Positions 51,411-60,610 of a stretch of DNA of 64,000 nucleotides are shown piece by piece. The translations under genes were made by a program, and so were the position numbers. The notes under the pieces are model-generated. The model made no database searches and had not been told where the DNA came from. It saw nothing but the letters and a program-made list of their open reading frames with translations. Position 1 is the first letter of the stretch. Every line of letters starts with the position of its first letter. Source of the stretch: Sutterella megalosphaeroides (GTDB lineage: Bacteria; Pseudomonadota; Gammaproteobacteria; Burkholderiales; Burkholderiaceae_F). The DNA is taken from contig NZ_AP018786.1 in assembly GCF_003609995.1 (NCBI RefSeq), forward strand, positions 1,374,001 through 1,438,000, read 5' to 3'.

Positions 51411-52352
51411 TCAGTTACCGGTCCTGCGCGCCAGGAACCGCACCGGGGTCCAGGTGAGCGTGACACGCCCGTCCGCGTCGGAGAAGCGCTCGCGGTAGGC
51501 GTCTTCCCAAGCGGCCAAGCCCGCACGGGTGCGAAGGGTCCGGGCGGGGTAGGGTGCGGAGGTGTTGCCCGACGCATCGGTCGTTTGAGCGGTTTCTCCG
51601 CATTCTTGCACGGGAAGTCCGTTCACGCCCGTCGCGCGCAGCTGTGCGAGTACGGCCCGGGGCGTCGGGTAATGTTCGACGATCGTGTCACACTCAAGCG
51701 TCACGAGCTCGTAGTCGGGACCGAGGATCGCGCCCCAAGCGTTCGGTTCGGGGGCGGGAAGGCCGCCCCCCGAAAGTTCGCGGATTTCGGTGAGGTTGTC
51801 GGGCCCGAAGACGGAAACGAGGACATATCCGCCCGGACGCACAAGCTCCGCCCAGTCGCGAAATAGAGCCGCGGGGTCAGCCACCCACTGCAAAACGGAG
51901 GCGGCCGAGATGAGGTCGTAGGGAGCCTTCTCTCGAACTTCGGGGATGCGGGAAAGTGCTTCTGCGGCTGCGGGCACGAAGGTGAGGTCCGGCGGTAAAG
52001 CGTCTCCGAACGTTGCCGCGAGCCGTCGACGGGCCTCGTCGAGCATGGCGGAGGAGAGGTCCGTCACCGTGAGGTGAAGTCGGGTGGGACTCGGGAGATC
52101 GAGAGCGGATCTTGCGGCGAGGAACTTTTGAACGAGGGCCGTCGTGAGGTGGCCCGTGCCCGCACCCGCCTCAAGGATCCGAAGGGGCGACGAACGTTCG
52201 GCTTTGATGTTCAACACGTCCGAGAGCGGCCACAGGTCCGCAAGCCGCCGCGCGGCCTCGGCCTGAAGTCGCGAGGCGTCGTGGTAGGTGCGCGCCGCGC
52301 GCTCGAACGCGCGGGCGTGGCGGGACTCTTCGGCAAGACGGACGGTTGTCAT
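51411..52352 (-). CDS. bioC: Malonyl-ACP O-methyltransferase
   Basis: 313 residues from ATG 52352. SAM-binding motif ILEAGAGTGHLTTAL, then LTVTDLSSAMLDEARRRL and YDLISAASVLQWVADPAALF are typical of BioC, which methylates malonyl-ACP so that fatty-acid synthase can build the pimeloyl chain. RLAEESRHARAFERAARTYH at the N-terminus matches the BioC start. An Ala/Thr-rich insert lies near residue 265. Last gene of the bioA - bioF - esterase - bioC block. Confidence 0.87.
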   Translation of the reverse strand: MTTVRLAEESRHARAFERAARTYHDASRLQAEAARRLADLWPLSDVLNIKAERSSPLRILEAGAGTGHLTTALVQKFLAARSALDLPSPTRLHLTVTDLSSAMLDEARRRLAATFGDALPPDLTFVPAAAEALSRIPEVREKAPYDLISAASVLQWVADPAALFRDWAELVRPGGYVLVSVFGPDNLTEIRELSGGGLPAPEPNAWGAILGPDYELVTLECDTIVEHYPTPRAVLAQLRATGVNGLPVQECGETAQTTDASGNTSAPYPARTLRTRAGLAAWEDAYRERFSDADGRVTLTWTPVRFLARRTGN

Positions 52353-52401
52353 CGGCGGGGCTTTCGGAAGAGAGAACTCAAAGCATCCGGGGCTTCGGGA
52401 C

Positions 52402-53409
52402 TCAAGGAGCCCGGCATTCGACGGCACCGAAGGCCGCGTCGAAGACGGCTGCCGTGAGGCCCTCGAAGGTCCCGTGGGGTTCGTCCGTGCGAAGGATGCG
52501 GGGTTCGGCGCGACCCGCCGCGAGGCACGCTTGGCGCAACGCCTCGGCGGAGCGTTCCTGGGCGGCTACGGGCACGATCCGATCGCGCTTCGGGATGACG
52601 ACGCGGATCTCACCGGGGAAGGTCGCGCCTTCGCGGGCGAGTTCGGACAAAGGGTCGCGAAGACCCGCAAAGGCTCGCAACTCTTCGGCGGCCTTCGGCA
52701 CGTCGGGAAGCTCGTCCGGGGCAAAGCCCGGGAAGTCGGGATTCGCAACGACGTCGGCCCACGCGCCGCGATCCTCCGTAACGCGCACGAAGAAGGTGCC
52801 GAGGGACTCGACGGACAGGGTCGAGAGCGTGAGCTTCGCGACGGCTTCGGGAATCCCCGTGCGACCGACGGGGGTCAAGGACCCCGCCGCGAAGACGAGC
52901 CGCTCGAAGGTGTCGGGGTCCATAAGGGCGTCACCGAACACCTTTTCGCGGGCCCGCCACAGATCGAGCACGAACCGCACGCCGAAGGACCATCCCGCAA
53001 GCGTCCAACGCGCGTCGGGCACGTCGCGTCGCAACGCGTCAAGGACGGGCGGAAGGTGCTCGAACAAGGGCCAGTCCGGGCGGAAAAGGGAATCGGGCGC
53101 ATCGGACCGTTCCGCTTCAAGAAACGCGTCGGCCGAAATTCCTGCGAGCGGGTTCGAGAGGACGACGAGCGCCGCGGGGTAATTCAATGCTTCGAGGCTC
53201 CGCACCCACGGTGCGAAAAGCCGCTCGTCGGTTGCCCAACCCGTCGCAAAGAGTAGCACGCGTGGAGCTTCACCCATTTCGATCGGGAGGGGTTTTCCGG
53301 TCTTTCGGGCTTTCCAGGCGGCATTTTCAAAGACTGCGATGCCCGAGGGCACGTTTCGGCGAGCGGACGTTTCGACGGGATGTGCGTTTTCAGCGGTTTC
53401 GATCGTCAT
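52402..53409 (-). CDS. Alpha/beta hydrolase, probable pimeloyl-ACP methyl ester esterase (BioH/BioG-like)
   Basis: 335 residues. VLLFATGWATDERLFAPW is the oxyanion strand-loop, LAGWSFGVRFV holds the nucleophile Ser (G-W-S-F-G), VVIPKRDRIVPVA the acid, and DEPHGTFEG the His. Placed between bioF and bioC, it most likely cleaves the methyl ester of pimeloyl-ACP, the job of BioH, BioG and related non-homologous esterases. The N-terminal ~45 residues are extra. It is closer in motif style to BioG than to BioH, but the assignment to a named family is uncertain. Confidence 0.72.
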   Translation of the reverse strand: MTIETAENAHPVETSARRNVPSGIAVFENAAWKARKTGKPLPIEMGEAPRVLLFATGWATDERLFAPWVRSLEALNYPAALVVLSNPLAGISADAFLEAERSDAPDSLFRPDWPLFEHLPPVLDALRRDVPDARWTLAGWSFGVRFVLDLWRAREKVFGDALMDPDTFERLVFAAGSLTPVGRTGIPEAVAKLTLSTLSVESLGTFFVRVTEDRGAWADVVANPDFPGFAPDELPDVPKAAEELRAFAGLRDPLSELAREGATFPGEIRVVIPKRDRIVPVAAQERSAEALRQACLAAGRAEPRILRTDEPHGTFEGLTAAVFDAAFGAVECRAP

Positions 53410-53456
53410 GGTGTGTGTTCTATTCTGCGACAAGTAGAGTCGTCGATTGGGGCGCT

Positions 53457-54767
53457 TCAGTGAGCTCGGTCGGCTTCGCGTGCATCCTTCTCGCCGAGCG
53501 TGCCGAGCACCTCGGAAAGCGCGTCGATGAGGCGCTTTGCCTCTTCGTCCGTGAGCGACGCGTTGAGCGACACGCGCAGCCCGGGGATGCGGACCGTGGG
53601 CGGACGCACAAGGCCCGCTTCAAAGCCCGCATCGCGCAGAGCCCGAGCGGCGGCCGTCGCCCGCTCGACCGTCCCGAGAGGGACGGGAATGATGTGGGTG
53701 ACGGGCCCCGTGAGCCCCAACACCTCCCGAATATGAGCGGATAGAGCGTGCAAGCGCTCGCGCTTCGGCGCATAGGCTTCGAGGTTGCGAATGACGTCGA
53801 GCGTTCGTGCAACGAGCAGAGGCGGGAGCGCGGTCGAATAGACGGACGGTCGGTGGGTGCTCGCAAGCCACGCGCGGAGTTCCGCCGTCGTAGCCACGAA
53901 GGCGCCCGCCGTACCCGTCGCCTTACCGAAGGTGCCGATCACGACGTCGATCGCATCGAGCACCCCTTCGGCTTCGGCAAGCCCGAGCCCCGTCGGTCCG
54001 TAGGCCGCAAAGGCGTGGGCTTCGTCGAGAACGAGGATCGTCTTCGGGTGCCGTTCGCGAAGCTGCGCGAGTTCCCGCAACGGGGCCGTGTCGCCGCCCA
54101 TGGAGAAAAGCGACTCCGTCACGATCACAACCGCATCGTGCGTTTCGGAAAACTTTTCGACGAAGTGTTCGAGGTGCTTCACGTCGTTGTGAGCGAAGCG
54201 CTGCACGGTTGCGCCCTGCGCGCGGGCAAGGGTCATGCCGTCGATGAAGCTCGCGTGAATTTCGCGATCGAGAAGAATCGCCGTCTTGTGCGGGGCCGCT
54301 CGGGTAAGCGCCGCAAGGAGCCCCGAATTCGCGTGCCAGCCCGACTGAAAGAGAAGCACCCCGTCGGGCCGCCCGTAGCGACGCGCGAGTTCCGCCTCAA
54401 GCGCATCGTGCGCGGCGGAACTCCCCGACAAAACGCGAGAAGCGCTTGCCGAAAACCGGAAGAGGGTGTCGGGCACCGTTTCGAGAAAGGCTCGGGCGCT
54501 CTCCAAGTCCGCACCGATCCCGAGCGCGTCGTTGCCGATCAGATTGACGAGCGGGGCGTTCTTCGAATCGTTTTCCGACCGAGAATCCGTCGCCCGGGTC
54601 GAGCGCCGCAGTCCCCGCGCGTCGATATCTGAGAGCCCGTGCGCGATCGATTGGGAAAAAGCGCCCGCGAGCAGGCGAAAGCGGGAACCGTGCGCGGCAC
54701 GCTCCGGAGCGGCTTCGCAGGGGAAAGACGTCGCGGGATTGTCGGCGGAATCGGAGAGGGCGGACAT
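53457..54767 (-). CDS. bioF: 8-amino-7-oxononanoate synthase
   Basis: 436 residues from ATG 54767 (AGGAG upstream). PLP enzyme of the alpha-oxoamine synthase family: VLLFQSGWHANSGLLAAL, VIVTESLFSMGGDTAPL, ILVLDEAHAFAAYGPTGLG (Asp and His of the PLP site) and VIGTFGKATGTAGAFVA (Schiff-base Lys). It joins pimeloyl-ACP and alanine. The first ~50 residues are longer than in most BioF. Next gene after bioA on the minus strand (82 bases). Confidence 0.93.
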   Translation of the reverse strand: MSALSDSADNPATSFPCEAAPERAAHGSRFRLLAGAFSQSIAHGLSDIDARGLRRSTRATDSRSENDSKNAPLVNLIGNDALGIGADLESARAFLETVPDTLFRFSASASRVLSGSSAAHDALEAELARRYGRPDGVLLFQSGWHANSGLLAALTRAAPHKTAILLDREIHASFIDGMTLARAQGATVQRFAHNDVKHLEHFVEKFSETHDAVVIVTESLFSMGGDTAPLRELAQLRERHPKTILVLDEAHAFAAYGPTGLGLAEAEGVLDAIDVVIGTFGKATGTAGAFVATTAELRAWLASTHRPSVYSTALPPLLVARTLDVIRNLEAYAPKRERLHALSAHIREVLGLTGPVTHIIPVPLGTVERATAAARALRDAGFEAGLVRPPTVRIPGLRVSLNASLTDEEAKRLIDALSEVLGTLGEKDAREADRAH

Positions 54768-54849
54768 GAGAGCGGCTCCTTAAAAGGAAAACGTCGGGAA
54801 TTCGGGCGAATGCGGTCGAATGTGGCCGGAGAGGGCGAACGAGTGCTCC

Positions 54850-56268
54850 TCACACGAAGTGACGCTCGTCGCGTTCGGCGGCGTCGCCCTCACGCAGCAG
54901 CTTCGGAATCACCGTGACCATCGCGTCCGTCAAGCGTTTCACGTCCTCGGTCGTCGAGACGAGCGGCGGCATCGCGTAGATCCACCGCCCGAAAGGTCGC
55001 AGCCAAACGCCCGCTTCCACGAATCGGGGCGTTGCGCGCCGTACGTCGACGGGCTTTGCGGTTTCGACGACGCCGACCGCCCCGAGAACTCGCACGTCGA
55101 GAACTCCGTCGGTTTTCGCGAGCGGTGCGAGCCCCGTGCGAAGTTTCCCTTCGATGCGACGCGCAAGCGTCGGGGCGTCGAGGTCCCGTGCGAGCGCCAG
55201 GGCTTCCGCCGCGACGGCGCAGGCAAGGGGATTCGCCATGAACGTGGGGCCGTGCATGAAGGCACCGGGCGTCCCCGACGAAATCACGTCGGAAACGTTC
55301 TTCGAGGTGACGACGGCGGAAAGCGTCATGAGGCCGCCCGTGAGGGCTTTGCCGAGCGTGACGATGTCGGGGCGCACCCCCGCGTGATTCATCGCGAACC
55401 ATTCGCCCGTGCGGCCGAAGCCCGTGGCGATTTCGTCGAAGATGACGAGAACGCCGTGGCGGTGACAAAGTTCGATCGCGCCCTTCAAAAAGTCCGGATG
55501 GTAAAACCGCATGCCGCCCGCCCCCTGGAGGACGGGTTCGAGAATGAGAGCGGCGATGTCGTCCGAACGCTCGGCAAGCAACGCGGCCAAGGGTTCGAGG
55601 TCCGACGCATCGAATTCCGTTCCCGTTTCCGTCTCCGGTTCCTCCGTAAGGGAGCTTCCGGGGAAGCGGCTCTTCGGGTGCGGGATGAAAAACCGCACCG
55701 GAAGCGACGAGCCGAAAAGCCCGTGCATCCCTTCCTCGGGGTCGCACACCGACATGGCGTTCCAGGTGTCTCCGTGGTAGCCCGAGCGGATCGTGACGAA
55801 GTTCGATTTCGTGCGTTTTCCGAGCGCCGCTTGGTATTGGACGGCCATCTTCATGGCGACCTCCACCGCGACCGACCCCGAGTCCGCATAGAAAATCGAG
55901 TGAAAGCCCGCGGGGAGCATTTCAAGAAGCGCTTCCCCGAGCCGCACGGCGGGTTCGTGCGTGAGGCCGCCGAACATCACGTGAGGCATCGTGCGGGCCT
56001 GACGTTCGAGCGCCGCCACGAGCCGCGGATGCCGGTGACCGTACGCCGCGCACCACCAGGAGGAGATGCCGTCCAAGAGCCTCCGACCGTCCGTCAAAAC
56101 GATTTCGGCGCCGCGGGTTTCGGAAGCTTCGAAAACGGGTACGGGGTCAAGCGTCGACGCGTACGGGTGCCAGAGATGCTCGCGGTCGAACCGAAGACGT
56201 TCGGCCGCGCGGCCTTCGGCGGTTTCGGGAGACGGAGCGGTTCGATGAGACGCGTCGGCAGGGCACAT
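54850..56268 (-). CDS. bioA: Adenosylmethionine-8-amino-7-oxononanoate aminotransferase
   Basis: 472 residues from ATG 56268; an in-frame start further upstream is less likely. DREHLWHPYASTLDPVPVFE and LLDGISSWWCAAYGHRHPRL are the BioA-specific N-terminal motifs. FVTIRSGYHGDTWNAMSVCD, LVIFDEIATGFGRTGEWFA and IVTLGKALTGGLMTLSAVV (PLP Lys) follow. It uses S-adenosylmethionine as amino donor. First gene of the biotin block, divergent from sstT. There is an unusual ~20-residue insert rich in Glu/Thr near residue 210. No BirA-type operator was recognised upstream. Confidence 0.93.
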   Translation of the reverse strand: MCPADASHRTAPSPETAEGRAAERLRFDREHLWHPYASTLDPVPVFEASETRGAEIVLTDGRRLLDGISSWWCAAYGHRHPRLVAALERQARTMPHVMFGGLTHEPAVRLGEALLEMLPAGFHSIFYADSGSVAVEVAMKMAVQYQAALGKRTKSNFVTIRSGYHGDTWNAMSVCDPEEGMHGLFGSSLPVRFFIPHPKSRFPGSSLTEEPETETGTEFDASDLEPLAALLAERSDDIAALILEPVLQGAGGMRFYHPDFLKGAIELCHRHGVLVIFDEIATGFGRTGEWFAMNHAGVRPDIVTLGKALTGGLMTLSAVVTSKNVSDVISSGTPGAFMHGPTFMANPLACAVAAEALALARDLDAPTLARRIEGKLRTGLAPLAKTDGVLDVRVLGAVGVVETAKPVDVRRATPRFVEAGVWLRPFGRWIYAMPPLVSTTEDVKRLTDAMVTVIPKLLREGDAAERDERHFV

Positions 56269-56693
56269 GTTGAGAAAGTCCGAGTCAAAGGAAGTGAGCC
56301 ATTCTACCCGCAGTTCGGAAGCACCGAACACGCGTCGTCCGAGCGGACGAACCCCGCCCGCGCGACCGGCCCGACCGTGCTGCTCCGCTCCGACGGCGTC
56401 CGTACGGGGACCTGCTTGGCAGAACGGTCTCGGACGCGAAAAAGATTCGTGAAAACCCTGAGAATCCGTATCGAATTCGGGTGTGCCCGTCGGGAATCAC
56501 GCCGAATAAGCCTTTTTCCGTACGAAAAACTTTGCGTAAACACTCGGGATTCGCCAAACTTTCGGGGGTCGGCCCGCGCGACCCTTCGGGCGGGCCGGCT
56601 TCCCCGAACACGGGCGGCACGTTTTCGGTCCCGACGCAACGGGTCCCGACGCGCCACCGGTGCCTCCAACTTCGGTCCCCAAGAAATCTCAAA
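56269..56693. other. Divergent region bioA / sstT
   Basis: About 425 bases without a supported gene, containing both promoters. No biotin operator palindrome (TTGTAACC type) was seen. Confidence 0.35.
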
Positions 56694-57950
56694 ATGAAAG
56701 ACACACTCCGTCCGCTGTTTCGTACGGCGACACCTTTCCTTCAGGCGTCGCTCGTGAAGCAAATTCTCGTCGCTCTTGTTCTCGGGATGCTCTTTGCGTG
56801 GGCTTTCCCCGCAGGGGCCCGCAACGTCGCGCTCCTCGGGACGATCTTCACGACCGCCCTCAAAGGCGTCGCTCCCGTCCTCGTTTTCGTGCTCGTCATG
56901 TCGTCGATCGCGAACAACCGTGTTGACGAAGGGAGCGGCTCCGTTCACGTGAAGCCGATTCTCGCGCTCTACCTCATCTCGACCTTCTCCTCGGCGCTCG
57001 TGGCCGTGGCGGCGAGCTTTCTCTGGCCGACGGAAATCACGCTCGCGACCGCGCAGGAAGGGCTCTCGGCTCCGGGCGGCATCTCGGAGGTGCTCACGGG
57101 CTTGATCCTCAACGTCGTCGACAATCCCTTCCGTGCGATGTACAACGCCAACTACATCGGGATCCTCGCTTGGGCGATCGCCATGGGGATCATTCTGCGC
57201 CGTGCGCGCGAAGGCACGCGCGAAATGCTCGCCGACGCGGCGAGCGCCGTGGAAATGCTCGTGCGCCTCGTCATTCGTTTCGCGCCCGTCGGCATTTTCG
57301 GGCTCGTTTCGAGCACCTTCGCTCAAGAAGGTTTCGGCGTTCTGGCCGAATACGCGCAGCTTCTCACGGTGCTTCTCGGCACCATGGCCTTTGTGGCGCT
57401 CGTTTTGAATCCCTTCCTCGTTTGGCTTTGCACGAAGAAGAACCCCTATCCCGTCACGCTCATGTGCCTGCGCGAATCGGGCGTGAACGCCTTCTTCACG
57501 CGTTCGTCGGCCGCGAACATTCCCATCAACATGGAAATCTGCCGCCGCATGAATCTGCCGGAAGCGACCTATTCGGTGTCGATTCCGGTCGGTGCCACGA
57601 TCAACATGGCGGGCGCCGCCGTGACGATCACGGTGATCACGCTCTCGGCCGCGTATTCGCTCGGCATTGAGGTGGGTTTCGGCACGGCCATCTTCCTTTC
57701 GATCGTCGCCTCGATGTGCGCGGCGGGCACCTCGGGTGTGCCGGGCGGCTCCCTCATGCTCATCCCCTTGGCGTGCGGTCTCTTCGGGATCGATCAGGAC
57801 ACCGCCATGCAGGTGGTGGCCGTGGGCTTCATCATCAGCGTCCTTCAGGATTCGTGCGAAACGGGCTTGAACAGCTCCTCGGACGCGCTCTTTACGATCG
57901 CCGCGTGCGAACGCGCCAAGCGTCTTGAAGCCGAAAAGGCGGAGGCGTAA
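56694..57950 (+). CDS. sstT: Serine/threonine:sodium symporter
   Basis: 418 residues. DAACS-family transporter with eight helices and two re-entrant loops: [59 protein letters not shown] (the serine-rich hairpin), [20 protein letters not shown] and [19 protein letters not shown]. These match E. coli SstT (about 414 residues). Imports L-serine and L-threonine with sodium across the inner membrane. Nearby enzymes of threonine use (aldolase-like, 12 kb away) are not linked. Terminator at 58018. Confidence 0.92.
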   Translation: MKDTLRPLFRTATPFLQASLVKQILVALVLGMLFAWAFPAGARNVALLGTIFTTALKGVAPVLVFVLVMSSIANNRVDEGSGSVHVKPILALYLISTFSSALVAVAASFLWPTEITLATAQEGLSAPGGISEVLTGLILNVVDNPFRAMYNANYIGILAWAIAMGIILRRAREGTREMLADAASAVEMLVRLVIRFAPVGIFGLVSSTFAQEGFGVLAEYAQLLTVLLGTMAFVALVLNPFLVWLCTKKNPYPVTLMCLRESGVNAFFTRSSAANIPINMEICRRMNLPEATYSVSIPVGATINMAGAAVTITVITLSAAYSLGIEVGFGTAIFLSIVASMCAAGTSGVPGGSLMLIPLACGLFGIDQDTAMQVVAVGFIISVLQDSCETGLNSSSDALFTIAACERAKRLEAEKAEA

Positions 57951-58017
57951 CCCCGACGGACGGATTCGCAACCCGTTGAAGTTCTTCGGAATTTCGGCAG
58001 GCGGCGAAGGATCCTCG

Positions 58018-58056
58018 ACGGGCCGACCGGATGTGTTCCGATCGGCCCGTTTCATT
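58018..58056 (+). terminator. Terminator after sstT
   Basis: ACGGGCCGA-CCGGA pairs with TCCG-ATCGGCCCGT with small bulges, followed by TTCATTTC. Confidence 0.6.
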
Positions 58057-58154
58057 TCGTTGCATTCGCTGAGGTCGGGATTCGGGCTCTTAAGGTTCGG
58101 TTAGGATTCGAGCGATACACTGCGAAGCATGGAAAGGGAAAACGCGTTCGATGT

Positions 58155-58217
58155 CGAGCTGCTTGGTCGCTCTTGGCAAAGAACACGCACGGTTTCCCGA
58201 GCTTGCTTGGTCGCTCT
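58155..58217 (+). repeat. Short direct repeat before an orphan terminator
   Basis: TGCTTGGTCGCTCT occurs exactly at 58160-58173 and at 58204-58217, 44 bases apart. With the flanking CGAGC(T) the similarity extends to about 19 bases. No protein is supported here. The segment lies between the sstT terminator and the orphan terminator at 58289. Confidence 0.55.
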
Positions 58218-58288
58218 CGGAAATCCCTGGTTTCTCTCAAAATATTCGGGTCTCGGGTGCTGAGAACCGCCTGAACGCCCAATTCCAA

Positions 58289-58315
58289 GGCCCCGCGAAA
58301 GCGGGGCCGTTTTTA
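58289..58315 (+). terminator. Orphan terminator upstream of the 58364 gene
   Basis: GGCCCCGC / GCGGGGCC perfect 8-bp stem with GAAA tetraloop, then GTTTTTA. It does not follow a recognised gene; sstT already has a terminator at 58018. It may end a small RNA or act in the leader of the next gene. Confidence 0.75.
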
Positions 58316-58363
58316 TTTCGAATGCACATTTCGAACGAACATCTCGAACGAAGGATTAGTCCC

Positions 58364-58900
58364 ATGTCTTCGACTCTTGCTACGACGATGCGCCCGATCC
58401 TGGGCACGTTCTCTCTGGCTCTTCTTCTCGGCGTCGGCTCCCTGCAGGCCGCCGAAACAACCGCTCCCGTCACGACCAAGCCCGCCGCCAGCGCGGCGGA
58501 CCTCCAACAGGAAGAGGAAAGCTCCAGCGCCCTGAAGGGGCTCGAAGCCGCCAAGGCCGAGTCCGAAAAGGAATGGGACGCCTACCGCGCGAAGGCGGTC
58601 GATTCGCCCGTCGTCGGCCAGTACGTGGGGACGTTGATTTCCGAAAAGGGCGAAGCGTCCGAAGCGGAGATGACGCTCGACCACTATAAGTGCTTCGTGC
58701 TGCGCGTCAAAAAGGACACGACCCGCATGGAGCTCGGTCGCTATGAAGTTCAGGGCGACACGGTCGTTCTGAAGACGAACGAAGGGAAGGCCTACCGCTG
58801 GTTCTCGACGAAGACCCCCGACCGACTCGAACTGCTCGGTGACGAAGGTAAGCCCCTCGAGAAGAAGCCCGAAGGCTGCTGCACCCTCATCAAGAGCTGA
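58364..58900 (+). CDS. Exported protein of unknown function, 178 aa
   Basis: ATG 58364 follows AAGGATTA. A Sec signal peptide (about residues 9-29, ILGTFSLALLLGVGSLQA) is followed by a helical Glu/Ala-rich stretch and then a compact beta-rich domain from about residue 85: VVGQYVGTLISEKGEASEAE and LGRYEVQGDTVVLKTNEGKA. The layout resembles small NlpE-like beta-barrel lipoproteins but lacks a lipobox. It ends EGCCTLIKS, with a Cys pair. Periplasmic. Terminator at 58975. The 5' leader holds the orphan hairpin at 58289. Confidence 0.65.
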   Translation: MSSTLATTMRPILGTFSLALLLGVGSLQAAETTAPVTTKPAASAADLQQEEESSSALKGLEAAKAESEKEWDAYRAKAVDSPVVGQYVGTLISEKGEASEAEMTLDHYKCFVLRVKKDTTRMELGRYEVQGDTVVLKTNEGKAYRWFSTKTPDRLELLGDEGKPLEKKPEGCCTLIKS

Positions 58901-59453
58901 TCGGAGGGTTCGATTCGGTGCTTTCCGGCTGCGGCCGGGGGGCGACCGATGAATTCGACTCCGACTTCGACTCGAAAGGTCGCCTGCGGGCGGCCTTTTG
59001 TTTTTTCCGCTTTTTCCGAAACGTGCGGCGAATTTCGGTTTTCGAAAGCCGCGAGCGCGACCTTTTTCGTCTTTCGGACGCTTTTTTCGTCGTTTTCCCT
59101 ACGCGGCAGGTTCGGAACGCGCTATGATACGCATCCCCCGACCGAACCGAGGCGGTCGCGCACGAACCCGTTCGCGCCCGTCGTCGTCCATGCCTGGGGA
59201 TTGCTTGACCCGCCCGAAGCGACCTTAGAACCGGACCTTCGGGACGGGCGGGCCTTCAAGCGTTCGGGAGGCATTGCCGCCCGCGCTTACATCGTCGAAC
59301 TTTTTCCCGGATCCCCGCCGTGCGTTGCACGAGCCGGAGCTTTGTGCTTTCCGAACGTTTCGATACGTGCGGAAAGTCCGGGAAACAGTCGACCTTCAAA
59401 CACCTCCGGTTCTCAATACGTACACGCTCTTTCGAGCGACTGGTCCCAAACAC
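58901..59453. other. Gene-free stretch upstream of folE
   Basis: About 550 bases. Apart from the terminator at 58975 and a TATGAT-like element at 59123, nothing is recognised. It does not match known preQ1 riboswitch patterns by eye. Confidence 0.35.
58975..59006 (+). terminator. Terminator after the 58364 gene
   Basis: AAAGGTCGCC pairs with GGCGGCCTTT (one wobble), followed by TGTTTTTT. Confidence 0.75.
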
Positions 59454-60128
59454 ATGACGGCTACGGTGAAGAAAAGTCAGGAGATCGTCGACCGACTTCG
59501 TGCGGCGGGCGCTTCGTTTCATGCGAACGACAACATTGCCGACTACCTCGAAGCGGGCGACTTGGAGGACCTCGAAGTCGAGGTACGCGAACGCATCGAC
59601 GAGGTGTTGCGCGCGCTCGTGATCGACGTCGAGAACGACCCCAACACCGAAGAAACCGCGCGCCGCATGGCGAAGCTCTTTTTGCGCGAGGTTTTCGCGG
59701 GGCGCTACGTTCCGTGTCCGAAGGCAACGGACTTTCCGAACGAGCGCGGCTACGACGGCCTCATCGTGATCGGCCCCTTGCAGGTGAGGTCCACCTGTTC
59801 GCACCACTTCGCCCCGATTCTCGGGCGCTGCTGGATCGGGGTCGTGCCGGGCGAGCGCGTGATCGGCATCTCGAAGTACAGCCGCATTGCCGACTGGGTG
59901 CTCTCGCGCCCGCAGATCCAGGAAGAGGCGGCGGTGCAACTTGCGGACCGCATCGAAGAACTCACGCACCCGGCGGGTCTTGCCGTTCACATCGACGCCG
60001 TTCACTCCTGCATGACCTGGCGCGGCGTCAAGGAGACCGAATCCTCCATGACGACTACGGTCCTGCGCGGCGTCCTGCGCGACGACCCCGAATTCCGCCG
60101 CGAATTCTTCGCACGCCTCTCCCGATAA
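59454..60128 (+). CDS. folE: GTP cyclohydrolase I
   Basis: 224 residues. NDPNTEETARRMAKLFLREV, then VRSTCSHHFAPILGRCWIGV (zinc Cys and the two His), VIGISKYSRIADWVLSRPQI and VHSCMTWRGVKETESSMTTT (second zinc Cys). It converts GTP to dihydroneopterin triphosphate, the first step both of folate and of queuosine/preQ0 synthesis. Directly upstream of queD and queE, with gaps of 35 bases and an overlap, so here it likely supplies the queuosine branch. Cytosolic homodecamer in known relatives. Confidence 0.93.
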   Translation: MTATVKKSQEIVDRLRAAGASFHANDNIADYLEAGDLEDLEVEVRERIDEVLRALVIDVENDPNTEETARRMAKLFLREVFAGRYVPCPKATDFPNERGYDGLIVIGPLQVRSTCSHHFAPILGRCWIGVVPGERVIGISKYSRIADWVLSRPQIQEEAAVQLADRIEELTHPAGLAVHIDAVHSCMTWRGVKETESSMTTTVLRGVLRDDPEFRREFFARLSR

Positions 60129-60163
60129 TTCCATCCGACCGCTTTCCTGCGACCTAGAGAACA

Positions 60164-60610
60164 ATGATTACGGCCACCCGTTACCACGACATCTCCTGCG
60201 GACACCGCGTCTGCGGCCATGAATCGAAGTGCGCCCACCTGCACGGGCACAACTACCGCGTCACCTTCGAGTGCGCGGGCGAAACGGAATCGCTCGACGA
60301 GCTCGGGCGCGTGCTCGACTTTTCCGTCATCAAGGAAAAGCTCTGCATGTGGCTTGAAAACGAGTGGGACCACCACTTCCTCGTCTGGAAGGAAGATCCG
60401 CTCGCGCCGCACCTGAAGGCGCTCGACCCGACCGTTGTCGAACTCGACTTCAATCCGACGGCGGAAAACATCGCGCATCACTTGGCGACGGTGGTCGCCC
60501 CGAAGTGCCTCGACGGCACGGGTGTTCGCGTCATTCGCTGCACCGTCGAAGAAACCCGCAAGTGTTCCGCCGAATGGAGGCTCTTCAATGGCTTCGCTCC
60601 TCTTCGTTAA
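60164..60610 (+). CDS. queD: 6-carboxytetrahydropterin synthase
   Basis: 148 residues. ISCGHRVCGHESKCAHLHGH carries the zinc His residues (His14, His27, His29) and the catalytic Cys23, and FNPTAENIAHHLATVV and VRCTVEET-like CTVEETRKCSAEW complete the PTPS/QueD fold. It turns dihydroneopterin triphosphate into 6-carboxytetrahydropterin in preQ0 synthesis. The last codons overlap the next gene by 23 bases. Middle gene of folE-queD-queE. Confidence 0.92.
   Translation: MITATRYHDISCGHRVCGHESKCAHLHGHNYRVTFECAGETESLDELGRVLDFSVIKEKLCMWLENEWDHHFLVWKEDPLAPHLKALDPTVVELDFNPTAENIAHHLATVVAPKCLDGTGVRVIRCTVEETRKCSAEWRLFNGFAPLR

Noticed and set aside
58151-58363. In-frame upstream extension of the 58364 gene
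   Set aside because: It would run through the GAAA-loop terminator and hide the signal peptide; ATG 58364 has its own ribosome-binding site.
59129-59453. preQ1 riboswitch upstream of folE-queD-queE
   Set aside because: No recognisable preQ1-I, II or III core by eye; a covariance-model search would be needed.
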